From positions 1 to 39,721 of the forward strand of contig NZ_LJBR01000366.1 in the NCBI RefSeq assembly GCF_001282115.1: 39,721 nt of DNA, read 5' to 3'. The notes under the pieces were generated by a model. It saw nothing but the letters and a program-made list of their open reading frames with translations. It did not search any database and had not been told where the DNA came from. Origin of the DNA: Streptomyces sp. NRRL B-24085 (GTDB lineage: Bacteria > Actinomycetota > Actinomycetes > Streptomycetales > Streptomycetaceae). Positions 1 to 7,411 of the stretch are shown piece after piece. Positions within the stretch are counted from its first letter, which is position 1. Every line of letters begins with the position of its first letter. Made by a program: the position numbers and the translations under genes.

Positions 1-60
1 TCACCGCGCTGTCCGCCGTACTGTACCGGAGGCGGTACAGTACGGCGGACAGCGCGGTGA
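1..60. repeat. Perfect inverted repeat at the window edge
   Basis: Positions 1-28 are the exact reverse complement of 33-60, leaving a 4-base loop (GAGG, 29-32). No mismatch occurs in the 28-bp stem. It lies across the 5' end of a minus-strand reading frame, which is unusual for a terminator. Either it is a real hairpin or operator, or the outer arm is a fold-back copy created at a contig end. The sequence alone cannot decide, but the stem beginning exactly at base 1 favours the artefact. Confidence 0.9.
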
Positions 61-94
61 GGAGACATCCGCGCAGCAGGCGTGAGGCGGCCAC
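1..94 (-). CDS. Truncated N-terminus of a probable secreted protein
   Basis: A minus-strand frame starts at a GTG (94-92), seven bases after GAAGG, and runs off the left edge. The first residues (MAASRLLRGCLLTALSAVLY) have a basic N-region followed by a hydrophobic stretch, as in a Sec signal peptide. The frame then enters the inverted repeat, so residues beyond about 20 may be false. A promoter with a DasR/chitinase-like box lies just upstream, which suggests, without proving, a chitin- or GlcNAc-related exoenzyme. An ATG at 101-99 in another frame has no usable ribosome binding site. Confidence 0.4.
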   Translation of the reverse strand, partial: MAASRLLRGCLLTALSAVLYRLRYSTADSAV

Positions 95-136
95 GGCTCA
101 TCCTTCGGGAGTGGGGGGTGAAGGTGTCGCCTCTTG

Positions 137-182
137 ATTTAAGGAGTGAGTTAAGGGGTCGTCAATACTTTGGTACAGACCA
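137..182 (-). promoter_or_regulatory. Chitinase-type promoter with DasR-like box
   Basis: Read on the minus strand there is a -35 TTGACG (165-160), a 17-base spacer and a -10-like TTAAAT (142-137). Just upstream lies TGGTACAGACCA (171-182 on plus), which matches the core of the DasR/chitinase repeat TGGTCTAGACCA at 10 of 12 bases. Chitinase promoters of streptomycetes carry such boxes around the -35 region. The transcript would lead into the truncated secreted protein at the left edge. The 5' flank is locally AT-richer than its surroundings, as usual for a promoter. Confidence 0.5.
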
Positions 183-207
183 GAAGTAGAGCGGCCCGTC
201 GGACCGC

Positions 208-762
208 CTATGCCTTCTTCTCCTTCGCCGGCTTGTGCACCGCCCGGCTCAGCCGCCGCCCCAGCAGCAGATAGCCGATCAGGGCGCCGGAGGTGTTGAG
301 GATGACGTCGTCGATGTCGAAGGCCCGGCCCTCCACCAGCGCGCCCTGCGCGAACTCGACCAGGAGCATCACGACGGCCGTCAGCAGCACGATCCGCAGC
401 ATTCCGCGGGTCTTCGGGGCGATGATCGGGACCAGGATGCCGAACGGCACGCCCAGCAGGATGTTCCCGCCGATCTGCTTGACCGCGTCCCGCATCTCGG
501 GCTGGTCCAGATAGGCCTTCAGGGACGCGCCGGGGTGCAGGTTGGTGTGGGTCAGATCGACCGACGCGGGCGAGGGTTCGAGCGTCAGCCGGGCCAGCAC
601 GACGGCGAACGCCACCATGAACGCGAAGGCGAACACCATCGCCACGAAACGGACGACGAGCGAGAGCGGATCCCGCCGGGGACGGGCGGGTTCCGCCGCG
701 CGCTCGGTCTTGGGGGTGCCGGTGTCCGACCCCGCTCGCGAACGTGAGGGCGCCCAGGCCAT
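208..762 (-). CDS. VanZ-like family membrane protein
   Basis: This 184-residue protein has a charged, Arg-rich N-terminal tail of about 33 residues, then about four hydrophobic segments (near 35-58, 100-118, 120-140 and 152-170). The family hallmark is the stretch EGRAFDIDDVILNTSGALIG near the C-terminus. VanZ proteins are membrane proteins; the founding member gives low-level teicoplanin resistance, but the function of most relatives is unknown. GGAGG six bases upstream supports the ATG at 762. The gene stands alone, with no resistance genes beside it, so a glycopeptide role should not be assumed. Confidence 0.85.
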   Translation of the reverse strand: MAWAPSRSRAGSDTGTPKTERAAEPARPRRDPLSLVVRFVAMVFAFAFMVAFAVVLARLTLEPSPASVDLTHTNLHPGASLKAYLDQPEMRDAVKQIGGNILLGVPFGILVPIIAPKTRGMLRIVLLTAVVMLLVEFAQGALVEGRAFDIDDVILNTSGALIGYLLLGRRLSRAVHKPAKEKKA

Positions 763-1231
763 TACATTCCTCCGCTCATCAACTTCCCTGTGTCGTAAGG
801 CGATTACCCCTGAACGTTCCGAGGATGCCGCCGCACCTCGACCGGACTCCGGTTTCCCTTGGACGGTCGGAGCAGTGGGGGCTGAGTACCGCGCGAGCCG
901 CTACCGCACGCCCCCCGGGGGGCGGTGTTCGCCTTGCGCGCGACGGGCGTTTTCCCGGGCCACGACGACGGGGAGGCGGCGACGAGCCCGCCCTGCACGG
1001 CGCGGCCCCCGGATTCGCGAGGCTGGTCGCGCCTTCCGTGAACGAGACCGGGTCCGCGGGCGGGCTCCCCCTGTCCACCGGGCCCCGGCCGGCGTCCTGC
1101 TCGACCCTGTCGGCCGGGGGCCCTTGTCTCCTCGCCGTATCCCGCCGGAAGGCGTTCGCCGCACCGGACGCGGGGCTGCCCCTGCGGTCCGGTACGGCGG
1201 CGACTACGTGGCCCGGGTGCTCGGCGGCTGA
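763..1231. other. Intergenic stretch, no gene recognised
   Basis: About 470 bases between the VanZ-like and DUF4230 genes. Open frames exist on both strands but are Arg/Pro-rich with no recognisable domain or ribosome binding site, as expected by chance at this GC content. A loop-free 16-base palindrome (CG, six C, six G, CG) sits at 909-924. No promoter or RNA was identified with confidence. Confidence 0.6.
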
Positions 1232-1894
1232 TCAGGTGCCGTAGGTGACCTCGACCTTCTTGAAGCCGAGGGACCCCAGCAGGCCCTTGAGCATGTGAGT
1301 GGTGTTGGTCTCGGCCCGCTTGGTCAGCTCGCTCTCCTTCGCCGCCTCGGTGATGTGCCTCACCGCGAGCTTCTGCACCGCCTGCTCGCTGTTGGGGTTG
1401 TCGGAGAAGAAGTCGCCGAGCCGGTCGAGCAGACCGCGCTGCTTGGAGACCGCGTAGGAGCGGTCGGCGTCCAGCGTGGCCTTGCCGAGCTGGGCGTGCG
1501 GGAGGTGCAGGGTGGCGGCCGTGCGGTCCTCGTTGACCGTCACGTCGTCCTTGGCGACCTTGCCGAGGTCCACGTAGGCGTCGACGGCGCCCGCCCCGAC
1601 GTACAGGGTGCGGGAGCCGCGGATCGCGTCCGGCAGGAACTTCGTGTCCTTCTCCAGGTCCACGACGACCTGGAAATTGCCGGAGGCGGCGTCGTAACGG
1701 CTGATGTCCTGGATGGACTCCAGGAGTGCGGGACCCGAGCGGTCGTGGGTCTCCGTGCCGAACAGGTCCTTGAGGCCGGGAAGCACACTGAACCGGATAC
1801 CGGCGAAGAACACCACGAGCACCACCACGACGGCGGTCAGCACCTTCGCCCAGCCCGGCATGCGCCTGGACACGCGCCTGATGGGAGTCGTCAT
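1232..1894 (-). CDS. DUF4230 domain protein, single-pass membrane anchor
   Basis: The protein has 220 residues. A basic N-terminus (MTTPIRRVSRRMPGWAK) precedes one strong transmembrane helix (about 17-36), and the rest is a soluble, probably extracytoplasmic DUF4230 domain. That domain has no known enzymatic activity. The ATG at 1894 was chosen because GGAGG lies nine bases upstream; a longer start at 1942 adds 16 residues and lacks such a site. It is followed divergently by the P450 gene, 151 bases away. Nothing in the sequence fixes the role; an envelope function is only an inference from topology. Confidence 0.8.
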   Translation of the reverse strand: MTTPIRRVSRRMPGWAKVLTAVVVVLVVFFAGIRFSVLPGLKDLFGTETHDRSGPALLESIQDISRYDAASGNFQVVVDLEKDTKFLPDAIRGSRTLYVGAGAVDAYVDLGKVAKDDVTVNEDRTAATLHLPHAQLGKATLDADRSYAVSKQRGLLDRLGDFFSDNPNSEQAVQKLAVRHITEAAKESELTKRAETNTTHMLKGLLGSLGFKKVEVTYGT

Positions 1895-2045
1895 GCGACG
1901 GCCCTCCTTCCTACTGCACGGATGCCCACGGATGACCCCCAAAAGCCAGGCCGGTCCGTCTTGTTGGCCAATTGCGACACAGACGGGGGCATGAGCGGCG
2001 CACTAGCGTGGAGACCTCTGCCCGCCGGCGTGTCTGGAGACCCGG

Positions 2046-3239
2046 ATGAGCACGGACAGCACGTCCCGGACCCTTCGCCCCATGCACCGCATCCCCCTGC
2101 CGGAGAACGGCCCGCCCAGGCTCACCGCCCTGGCCACCGGCACCCCGGTGTGGCTCGTCACCCGCTACGCCGACGTGCGCCAGGTGCTCATGGATCCCCG
2201 CTTCGACCGGCGGTCGCTGCACGCCGAGGACGCCCCGCCGCTGCTCCTCGTGCCGAACCTGCTGGACTCCCCGGACGGCCTCCTCAACCAGGACGGCTCC
2301 TCGCACCAACTGCTGCGCGGCACCGTGCAGCGGGCCTTCACCCCGCGCGCGATCGCCCGCTGGCGGCCCTGGACCGCTTCCGTGGTGGAGTCCCTCCTCG
2401 ACGACCTTGCCCGGCAGCCGCAGCCCGCCGACATCGTCGAGGGGTTCACCCGCAAGCTGCCGGTCTCGGTGATCTCCCGGCTGATGGGCCTCGAGCACGC
2501 CGACTGGGAGCGCATCCGCGACTGGGCCGACCACGCCCTGTCCGGCGGCGCGCACACCGCCGAGGAGGTCGGCGCGGCGATGCGGGCGTTCGGGCGCTTC
2601 TGCGCGGAACTGGTCGCCGAGCGGCGCGAGGAGCCGGGCGACGACCTGGTGAGCGCCCTGGTCGCCGCGGGCGACGGGCTCGGCATCGAGGAGCCGCGCC
2701 TGGTCGTCCTGGTCCTGGGCCTGGTCGTCGCCGGACACGAGACGACCATGACCGCCCTCGGCAACATCGTCGTCCACCTCCTCACCGACGGGCGGCAGGC
2801 CTGGCCGGGCCTCGCCGAGAGCGAGGAGGCGGCCGAGACCGCCGTCGAACAGTTGCTGCGCACGATCCCGCTGAGCGAGGGCAGGGTGCTGCCCGGGCTG
2901 ATCCGCCGGGCCGTCGCGGACGCCGAGGTCGGCGGGGTGACGATCCCGGCGGGGGCCGTGGTCGCCGTCCAGACCAACGCGGCCAACCGGGACCCGGACG
3001 TCTTCCCGCGCCCCGAGGAGACCGACTTGTTCGCCCCGCTGACCACCCCGAGCGTGGTGTTCGGGGCGGGTCCGCACCACTGCCTGGGCGCTTGGCTGGC
3101 CCGTCTGGAGCTGGGGCTGGCCCTGCACCGGCTGGCGGTCCGGTTCCCCGGCCTGCGGGCCGAGTTCACCCCGGAGACGATCGCGTGGCGGGAGGGCCAG
3201 ATGACCCGGGGGCCGCGGCGGCTGCCGGTGTCCTGGTGA
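2046..3239 (+). CDS. Cytochrome P450 with altered EXXR motif
   Basis: A bacterial class I P450 of 397 residues that would hydroxylate an unknown small molecule using electrons from a ferredoxin/reductase pair. The I-helix reads VVAGHETT, with the acid-Thr pair used in oxygen activation. The heme loop is FGAGPHHCLGAW with Cys346 as thiolate ligand. The K-helix is unusual: AVEQLLRT, so the Glu of Glu-x-x-Arg is Gln while the Arg is kept. GGAGA lies just upstream of the ATG. No ferredoxin gene is adjacent, unlike the CYP105D locus further right. It converges on the ribosome-protection gene six bases away. Confidence 0.92.
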   Translation: MSTDSTSRTLRPMHRIPLPENGPPRLTALATGTPVWLVTRYADVRQVLMDPRFDRRSLHAEDAPPLLLVPNLLDSPDGLLNQDGSSHQLLRGTVQRAFTPRAIARWRPWTASVVESLLDDLARQPQPADIVEGFTRKLPVSVISRLMGLEHADWERIRDWADHALSGGAHTAEEVGAAMRAFGRFCAELVAERREEPGDDLVSALVAAGDGLGIEEPRLVVLVLGLVVAGHETTMTALGNIVVHLLTDGRQAWPGLAESEEAAETAVEQLLRTIPLSEGRVLPGLIRRAVADAEVGGVTIPAGAVVAVQTNAANRDPDVFPRPEETDLFAPLTTPSVVFGAGPHHCLGAWLARLELGLALHRLAVRFPGLRAEFTPETIAWREGQMTRGPRRLPVSW

Positions 3240-3245
3240 GCACTT

Positions 3246-5090
3246 CTAGTGCGGCTTGAGTTCGCGGTCGCCCGAGGGCCTGGACCACCACACCCCCTCA
3301 CCGTGGGTGAGCCCGGGCAGCCGCAGCTCGATCTCCCGCACCCGCCGGGCCGGGAGCTCACCGGTGATCACCCAGGCCGTGGTGTTGCCGGTCGTGCCCG
3401 TGAACTCGGCCCCGGCGGCGGCGAGTCGACCGGTGACCGAGGCCAGCGCGGCCGGCGGCACCTCGGCCTCGAACGCGTGGTACGGCTCGAACAGCCGGGT
3501 CCCCGCCCGCTCCAGGGCCCGCCGCAGCACGACCGGCGTGAGCCCGCGGAAGTCGGCGGCGGTGCTGAGCGGTCCCACGAAACCGGAGCGGACGAGGGTG
3601 ACCCGGTAGTCCGTCACGGCCGCGCCGGTCAGCCCCGACTGCATGCCCGCGTGCACACTCTCCTCGACGGCCTGGTGGAACGCCCGTGGCAGCACGCCGA
3701 GTTCGGTCTCGTAGGCGAAGACCCCGCCGGAGTCGCGCTCACCCGGCTCGACCCGGAGGCCGATCGTCGCCCAGAGACGGGTCCCGAGATGCCAGGGGTT
3801 CTCCGCGGCGGCTTCCCCGGTGCCGCGGGGACGCTCCAGACAGCGCACCCGGCCCGGCGCGAAGTCCGCCTCGACGTCGAAGTCCTGGGCGAGGGTCGCC
3901 GCGAGCACCTCCATCTGGACCTCGCCGTAGAGGAGCAGTGCGGTGGCGCCGCCGGCCGCGGGACGCGCGTGGAGGAGGGGGTCCTGGTCGGCGAGGGCCA
4001 GCAGGGCCGAGCGCAGTCGGGCCGCCTGGCCGGGATGGCGGGCGGTGACCAGGGTCTCCAGGGTCGGGGGCGCGAACTGCGTTGCCCGGTCCGTGAGTTC
4101 GCCGAGACGGTCGCCCACGCGCAGTCCGGAGGAGAAGGCCAGCGCGGCGATGGTCCCGGCGGTGAGGGGCCCGCCCAGGCGGGTCACCCGCCCGTGGATC
4201 CGGCTCGTGGCGCCGTCGGCCTCCCGCCTGAGGAACGTCAGCCGCTGACGTTCCCTCACCTCACCCTCGTAGAGCCGCAGAAAGGCGGTGCGCTCACCGC
4301 CCGGGCCGGGGCGGACGGCGAACACCGTGCCGCGTGGTTCGCCCTCCCGTGGCGCGGGGCGGGCCGGGATCAGCTGGGTCATGCCCTCGACCAGGTGGGC
4401 CACGCCCTGGCCGCTGAGGGCCGAGCCGAAGAACACCGGGTGGAAGGAGCCGTCGGCGGTGCGGGCGGCCAGGGCCTCGCCCAGGTCGTCCGGGCTGGGC
4501 TCGGGGCCGTCCACGAGCGCCGCCAGGACGCCCGGGTCGACCTCGGCGAGGGCCTCGGCCAGCTTGCCGTCCCCGGGCAGGGCGGCCACCCGGGCGACGG
4601 AGGTGCCGATGCCCGACACCTCCGTGAGCGGGGCGACGCACGGCGTGAGCCTGCGCCGGATGTCCGCGAGCAGGGCCTCGTCGCGGGCGCCGGTACGGTC
4701 GATCTTGTTGACGAAGATCAGCGTGGGCATCCGCAGCCCGCGCAGGGTCCGCATCAGCACCCGGGTCCGTGCCTGGACGCCCTCCACGGCGGACAGCAGC
4801 AGCACCGCCCCGTCGAGGACCTCCAGGGCGCGCTCGACCTCGGCGACGAAGTCCGAGTGGCCGGGGGTGTCGATGAGGTTGATCCGGGTGCCGCCGACGG
4901 TGAAGGAGGCGACGGCGGAGCGGATGGTGATGCCGCGCTGCCGCTCGATCGCGCCGTCGTCGGTGCGGGTGTCGCCGGTGTCGACGCTGCCGAGCCGGTC
5001 GATCGCGCCGTGGTCGAACAGCAGGCGCTCGGTGAGGCTGGTCTTACCGGCGTCGACGTGGGCCAGAATGCCGATGTTCAGGGCGTGCAT
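3246..5090 (-). CDS. TetM/OtrA-like ribosomal protection GTPase
   Basis: This 614-residue translation-factor GTPase is related to EF-G and to the tetracycline ribosomal protection proteins Tet(M), Tet(O) and Otr(A), which displace tetracycline from the 30S A site. Visible motifs are G1 AHVDAGKT (10-17), G3 DTPGH (74-78) and G4 NKID (128-131). The C-terminal domain IV contains GPLSTAADFRGLTP, matching the SPVSTPADFR drug-displacing loop with its Pro kept. The ATG at 5090 aligns with the Tet(M) N-terminus (NIGILAHVDAGKT); the frame is open 60 codons further upstream without homology. A chromosomal resistance or housekeeping-like paralogue are both possible. Confidence 0.92.
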   Translation of the reverse strand: MHALNIGILAHVDAGKTSLTERLLFDHGAIDRLGSVDTGDTRTDDGAIERQRGITIRSAVASFTVGGTRINLIDTPGHSDFVAEVERALEVLDGAVLLLSAVEGVQARTRVLMRTLRGLRMPTLIFVNKIDRTGARDEALLADIRRRLTPCVAPLTEVSGIGTSVARVAALPGDGKLAEALAEVDPGVLAALVDGPEPSPDDLGEALAARTADGSFHPVFFGSALSGQGVAHLVEGMTQLIPARPAPREGEPRGTVFAVRPGPGGERTAFLRLYEGEVRERQRLTFLRREADGATSRIHGRVTRLGGPLTAGTIAALAFSSGLRVGDRLGELTDRATQFAPPTLETLVTARHPGQAARLRSALLALADQDPLLHARPAAGGATALLLYGEVQMEVLAATLAQDFDVEADFAPGRVRCLERPRGTGEAAAENPWHLGTRLWATIGLRVEPGERDSGGVFAYETELGVLPRAFHQAVEESVHAGMQSGLTGAAVTDYRVTLVRSGFVGPLSTAADFRGLTPVVLRRALERAGTRLFEPYHAFEAEVPPAALASVTGRLAAAGAEFTGTTGNTTAWVITGELPARRVREIELRLPGLTHGEGVWWSRPSGDRELKPH

Positions 5091-5157
5091 ACGGGGTCGA
5101 GTCCTCGAGAACCGTGGGCCGAAGGGGGCGCTGGGTCGATTCGAGGAGTCGGCGCAT
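5044..5157 (-). CDS. Possible leader ORF overlapping the GTPase start
   Basis: A 37-codon minus-strand frame starts at ATG 5157 with AGGA nine bases upstream and ends at 5044, overlapping the first 47 bases of the ribosome-protection gene in a different frame. Its peptide is basic at the end (ending RRRR) and has no homology that I recognise. Translation of such an ORF through the downstream start region could modulate expression when ribosomes stall; tet(M) genes elsewhere are regulated through leader peptides. It may also be chance, because long open frames are common at this GC content. Confidence 0.3.
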   Translation of the reverse strand: MRRLLESTQRPLRPTVLEDSTPYARPEHRHSGPRRRR

Positions 5158-5310
5158 GCGGGTGATCCTGACGTGAGGGAACCGGGACGGTGGCCATGAT
5201 GACGCCCGCCGGCCGGGGCACCGCAACCGGTTTTCGACGCCCGGCCGGCCGACGGGTGGGCCAGTAGCATGAGCCCGGCAAGCCGAGATGATCATCCTAG
5301 GAGCGGATCC

Positions 5311-6264
5311 GTGCGAGACATCGCCGTGTTCAGCGGTAGCGCCCACCCCGAACTGGCGGCGGAGGTCTGCGCGCATCTGGGGGTGCCGCTCAGCCCCACC
5401 CGGGTCAGCCGGTTCGCCAACGACTGCCTGGAGGTGCAGCTCCAGGCCAACTGCCGGGAGCGGGACGTCTTCCTCGTGCAGCCGCTGGTCAGGCCGGTCC
5501 AGGAGCACCTGGTGGAGTTGCTGCTGATGTGCGACGCGGCCCGCGGTGCCTCCGCGCGCCGGATCACCGTCGTCATGCCGCACTACTCCTACGCCCGCTC
5601 CGACAAGAAGGACGCGCCCCGTATCTCCCTCGGCGGACGCCTCGTCGCCGACCTGATGGTGTCGGCCGGGGCGAGCCGGGTCCTCGCCATGACCCTGCAC
5701 TCCCCGCAGGTGCACGGCTTCTTCTCGGTGCCCGTGGACCACCTGCACGCCCTGCGCGAGCTGGCCGCGCACTTCCAGCAGTACGACCTCTCCCGTACCA
5801 CCGTGGTCTCCCCGGACCTCGGCAACGCCAAGGAGGCGGCCGCCTTCGCCCGGCTGATCGGCGCCCAGGTGGCCGCCGGCGCCAAGCAGCGGTTCGCCGA
5901 CGACCGGGTCAGCATCAGCGACGTCATCGGCGAGATCGCCGGGCGGGACGTCATCGTGCTGGACGACGAGATCGCCAAGGGCAGCACGGTCCTGGAACTG
6001 CTCGAAAGACTGCGGGAGTTGGGCCCGCGGTCCATCCGGGTCGCGTGTACGCACGGGCTGTTCGCCGACGGCGCCCTCAAGCGGATCGGGGAGCAGCCCG
6101 ACGTGCTGGAGATCGTGTGCACCAACACCGTGCCGGTCCCCGACGAGGAGCGCACCGACAAGCTGCGGATCCTGTCCATCGCCCCCGCCCTCGCCGAGGC
6201 CGTACGGCGCATTCACAACGGCGAGTCCGTCAGCGCCCTGTTCGACGCGCCCCGGAGCGAATAG
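5311..6264 (+). CDS. Ribose-phosphate pyrophosphokinase-like, divergent paralogue
   Basis: The 317-residue protein belongs to the PRPP synthetase family, which makes phosphoribosyl pyrophosphate from ribose 5-phosphate and ATP. The GTG start at 5311 is preceded by AGGAG at eight bases and gives the usual family length. Typical regions are visible: PHYSYARSDKK, the LHSPQVHGFFSVPVDHL segment, a KQR in the catalytic flexible-loop position, and the ribose-phosphate loop LDDEIAKGST. Two positions differ from the housekeeping form: the Asp before LH is Thr (MTLHSPQ), and the loop has Lys-Gly-Ser where T-G-G or T-A-G is usual. It is divergent from the TetM-like gene, with 220 bases between them. It is probably a second copy, with activity or specificity uncertain. 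Confidence 0.85.
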   Translation: MRDIAVFSGSAHPELAAEVCAHLGVPLSPTRVSRFANDCLEVQLQANCRERDVFLVQPLVRPVQEHLVELLLMCDAARGASARRITVVMPHYSYARSDKKDAPRISLGGRLVADLMVSAGASRVLAMTLHSPQVHGFFSVPVDHLHALRELAAHFQQYDLSRTTVVSPDLGNAKEAAAFARLIGAQVAAGAKQRFADDRVSISDVIGEIAGRDVIVLDDEIAKGSTVLELLERLRELGPRSIRVACTHGLFADGALKRIGEQPDVLEIVCTNTVPVPDEERTDKLRILSIAPALAEAVRRIHNGESVSALFDAPRSE

Positions 6265-6321
6265 CCGGGAAGCGGCGCGGGACGGCCTGGGCATCGATCC
6301 GGTGACCGGGAGTGCCCTCGG

Positions 6322-6738
6322 TCATAACGTCTCGGACGTCGCCTCGGGCTGTCCCAGGGCCGCGTCCAGCGACGGCAGCGGGGGCAGCAGCCGGGCCAGG
6401 CCGGTCACCCGGACGATCCGCAGGGTCAGCGGGTGCGTGCAGACCAGGAGCAGCGTGCCGTGGTGGGCGAGCACGCGCGAGCGGGCCCGGTACAGCAGCC
6501 GCAGCCCGGAGCAGTCGAAGAACTCCACCGCACTGAGGTCGATGACCAGCCGCGCCCCGGGCTGCCCGGTGAAGCGGTCCAGATGGGGGAGGAGCTCGGC
6601 GGCCGCGGCGATGTCGATCTCGCCGTGGAACTCCAGCACGGTGTGGCCGCGGTCCTGGTGGACGCGCAGATGCCGGGACGGCGGCGCGGGTTCCTGCTGC
6701 ACGACGACATCGCCTCCAACCGGCTCCTTGGGGGGCAT
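6322..6738 (-). CDS. STAS-domain anti-anti-sigma factor-like protein
   Basis: The 138-residue protein has a STAS domain (about 25-125). Such proteins bind an anti-sigma kinase and are switched off by phosphorylation of a Ser or Thr; here the matching site is the Ser of VEFFDCSGLRLL. The core (VLEFHGEIDIAAAAELLPHL, then RLVIDLS) is typical of SpoIIAA/BldG relatives. The ATG at 6738 is the most likely start, though a longer frame from 6852 is open. No kinase is adjacent, but a PP2C/HATPase protein lies at 29.8-32.2 kb and could be a functional partner; this is inference. The 6740-6850 region upstream is AT-rich and presumably holds the promoter. Confidence 0.8.
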   Translation of the reverse strand: MPPKEPVGGDVVVQQEPAPPSRHLRVHQDRGHTVLEFHGEIDIAAAAELLPHLDRFTGQPGARLVIDLSAVEFFDCSGLRLLYRARSRVLAHHGTLLLVCTHPLTLRIVRVTGLARLLPPLPSLDAALGQPEATSETL

Positions 6739-6870
6739 GGGGTGCGCGAAAACCCTTTCCCTGCCCTGCAAGTTACCCTCGATGGAGTGAATTTGAGCAT
6801 GTTCGATTGACATATGTCTTTGATTTGCGGCGCTAGTTCGCGCCGTGTTCACGCGGGGCTCGCGCCCGGC

Positions 6871-7308
6871 TCACGACAAGGCGTGCCAGGCCCTGGTCAG
6901 CGCTTGCCGGAACTGCTCGGTCTGGTGCGCGGTGAGGTCCCGCACCATCCGCTCCTCCAGTTCCCGCACGGGGCCCGCGTGCCGATCGAGCAGCGCGCGC
7001 CCCTCCTCGGTCAGCAGGATCAGCCGCTCGCGGCGGTTCGTCGGATTGCGCTCCCGGCGCACCAGCCCGCGGGTCTCCAGGGAGCGCACGAGATCGGCGA
7101 TCGACTGGGCGGTGACGAAGGAGTCCCGGGCCAGTTGCGCCGCGGACAGTCCGTCGTGCCGCTCCAGGACCGTGAGGGCCGTGTACTGCAGAGCGGTGAT
7201 CCCGGACGGCCTGACCAGCTCGTCCAGATGGGAACGGACGACGAGCTCCACCTGTTTCACCATGTAGAGGAGTGACGGGGACGCCCTGGTCACCTGTGTG
7301 TCGAGCAT
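6871..7308 (-). CDS. MarR family transcriptional regulator
   Basis: A 145-residue winged-helix MarR protein. The recognition region (AAQLARDSFVTAQSIADLVRSLE) and the wing (RNPTNRRERLILLTEEG) are clear. MarR dimers bind 15-20 bp palindromes and are released by phenolic or other small ligands. It is divergent from an aldehyde dehydrogenase/alcohol dehydrogenase pair, with two palindromes in the 103-base gap, so it is most likely their repressor as well as its own. The inducer is probably a substrate of those enzymes, perhaps an aromatic alcohol or aldehyde. Confidence 0.9.
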   Translation of the reverse strand: MLDTQVTRASPSLLYMVKQVELVVRSHLDELVRPSGITALQYTALTVLERHDGLSAAQLARDSFVTAQSIADLVRSLETRGLVRRERNPTNRRERLILLTEEGRALLDRHAGPVRELEERMVRDLTAHQTEQFRQALTRAWHALS

Positions 7309-7325
7309 GGGATCAGGCTAGGCCA

Positions 7326-7376
7326 TTGACAGGAAACCTGTCTGTAAAGAGACTGCGAACCAACAGGAATCCTGTT
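7326..7376 (+). promoter_or_regulatory. Paired MarR operators and promoter
   Basis: Two perfect 15-base palindromes of the same type occur: GACAGGAAACCTGTC (7328-7342) and AACAGGAATCCTGTT (7362-7376). Their centres are 34 bases apart, so they share the core ACAGGA-n-CCTGT. A plus-strand -35 TTGACA (7326-7331) overlaps the first site; 17 bases on, GAGACT (7349-7354) is a reasonable -10. Binding would block this promoter and, from its position, the one for the divergent marR gene. Confidence 0.75.
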
Positions 7377-7411
7377 TGTTGAAATCTTGGCGACGAAGCT
7401 GAGGAGCGGCG

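Noticed and set aside
909..924. 16-base CG palindrome in the 763-1231 gap
   Set aside because: Low complexity C/G run, expected in such DNA, with no promoter context.
6778..6800. GGGTAA-like sequence upstream of the STAS gene as a SigB-type promoter
   Set aside because: The matching -35 GTTT was not found at the right distance.
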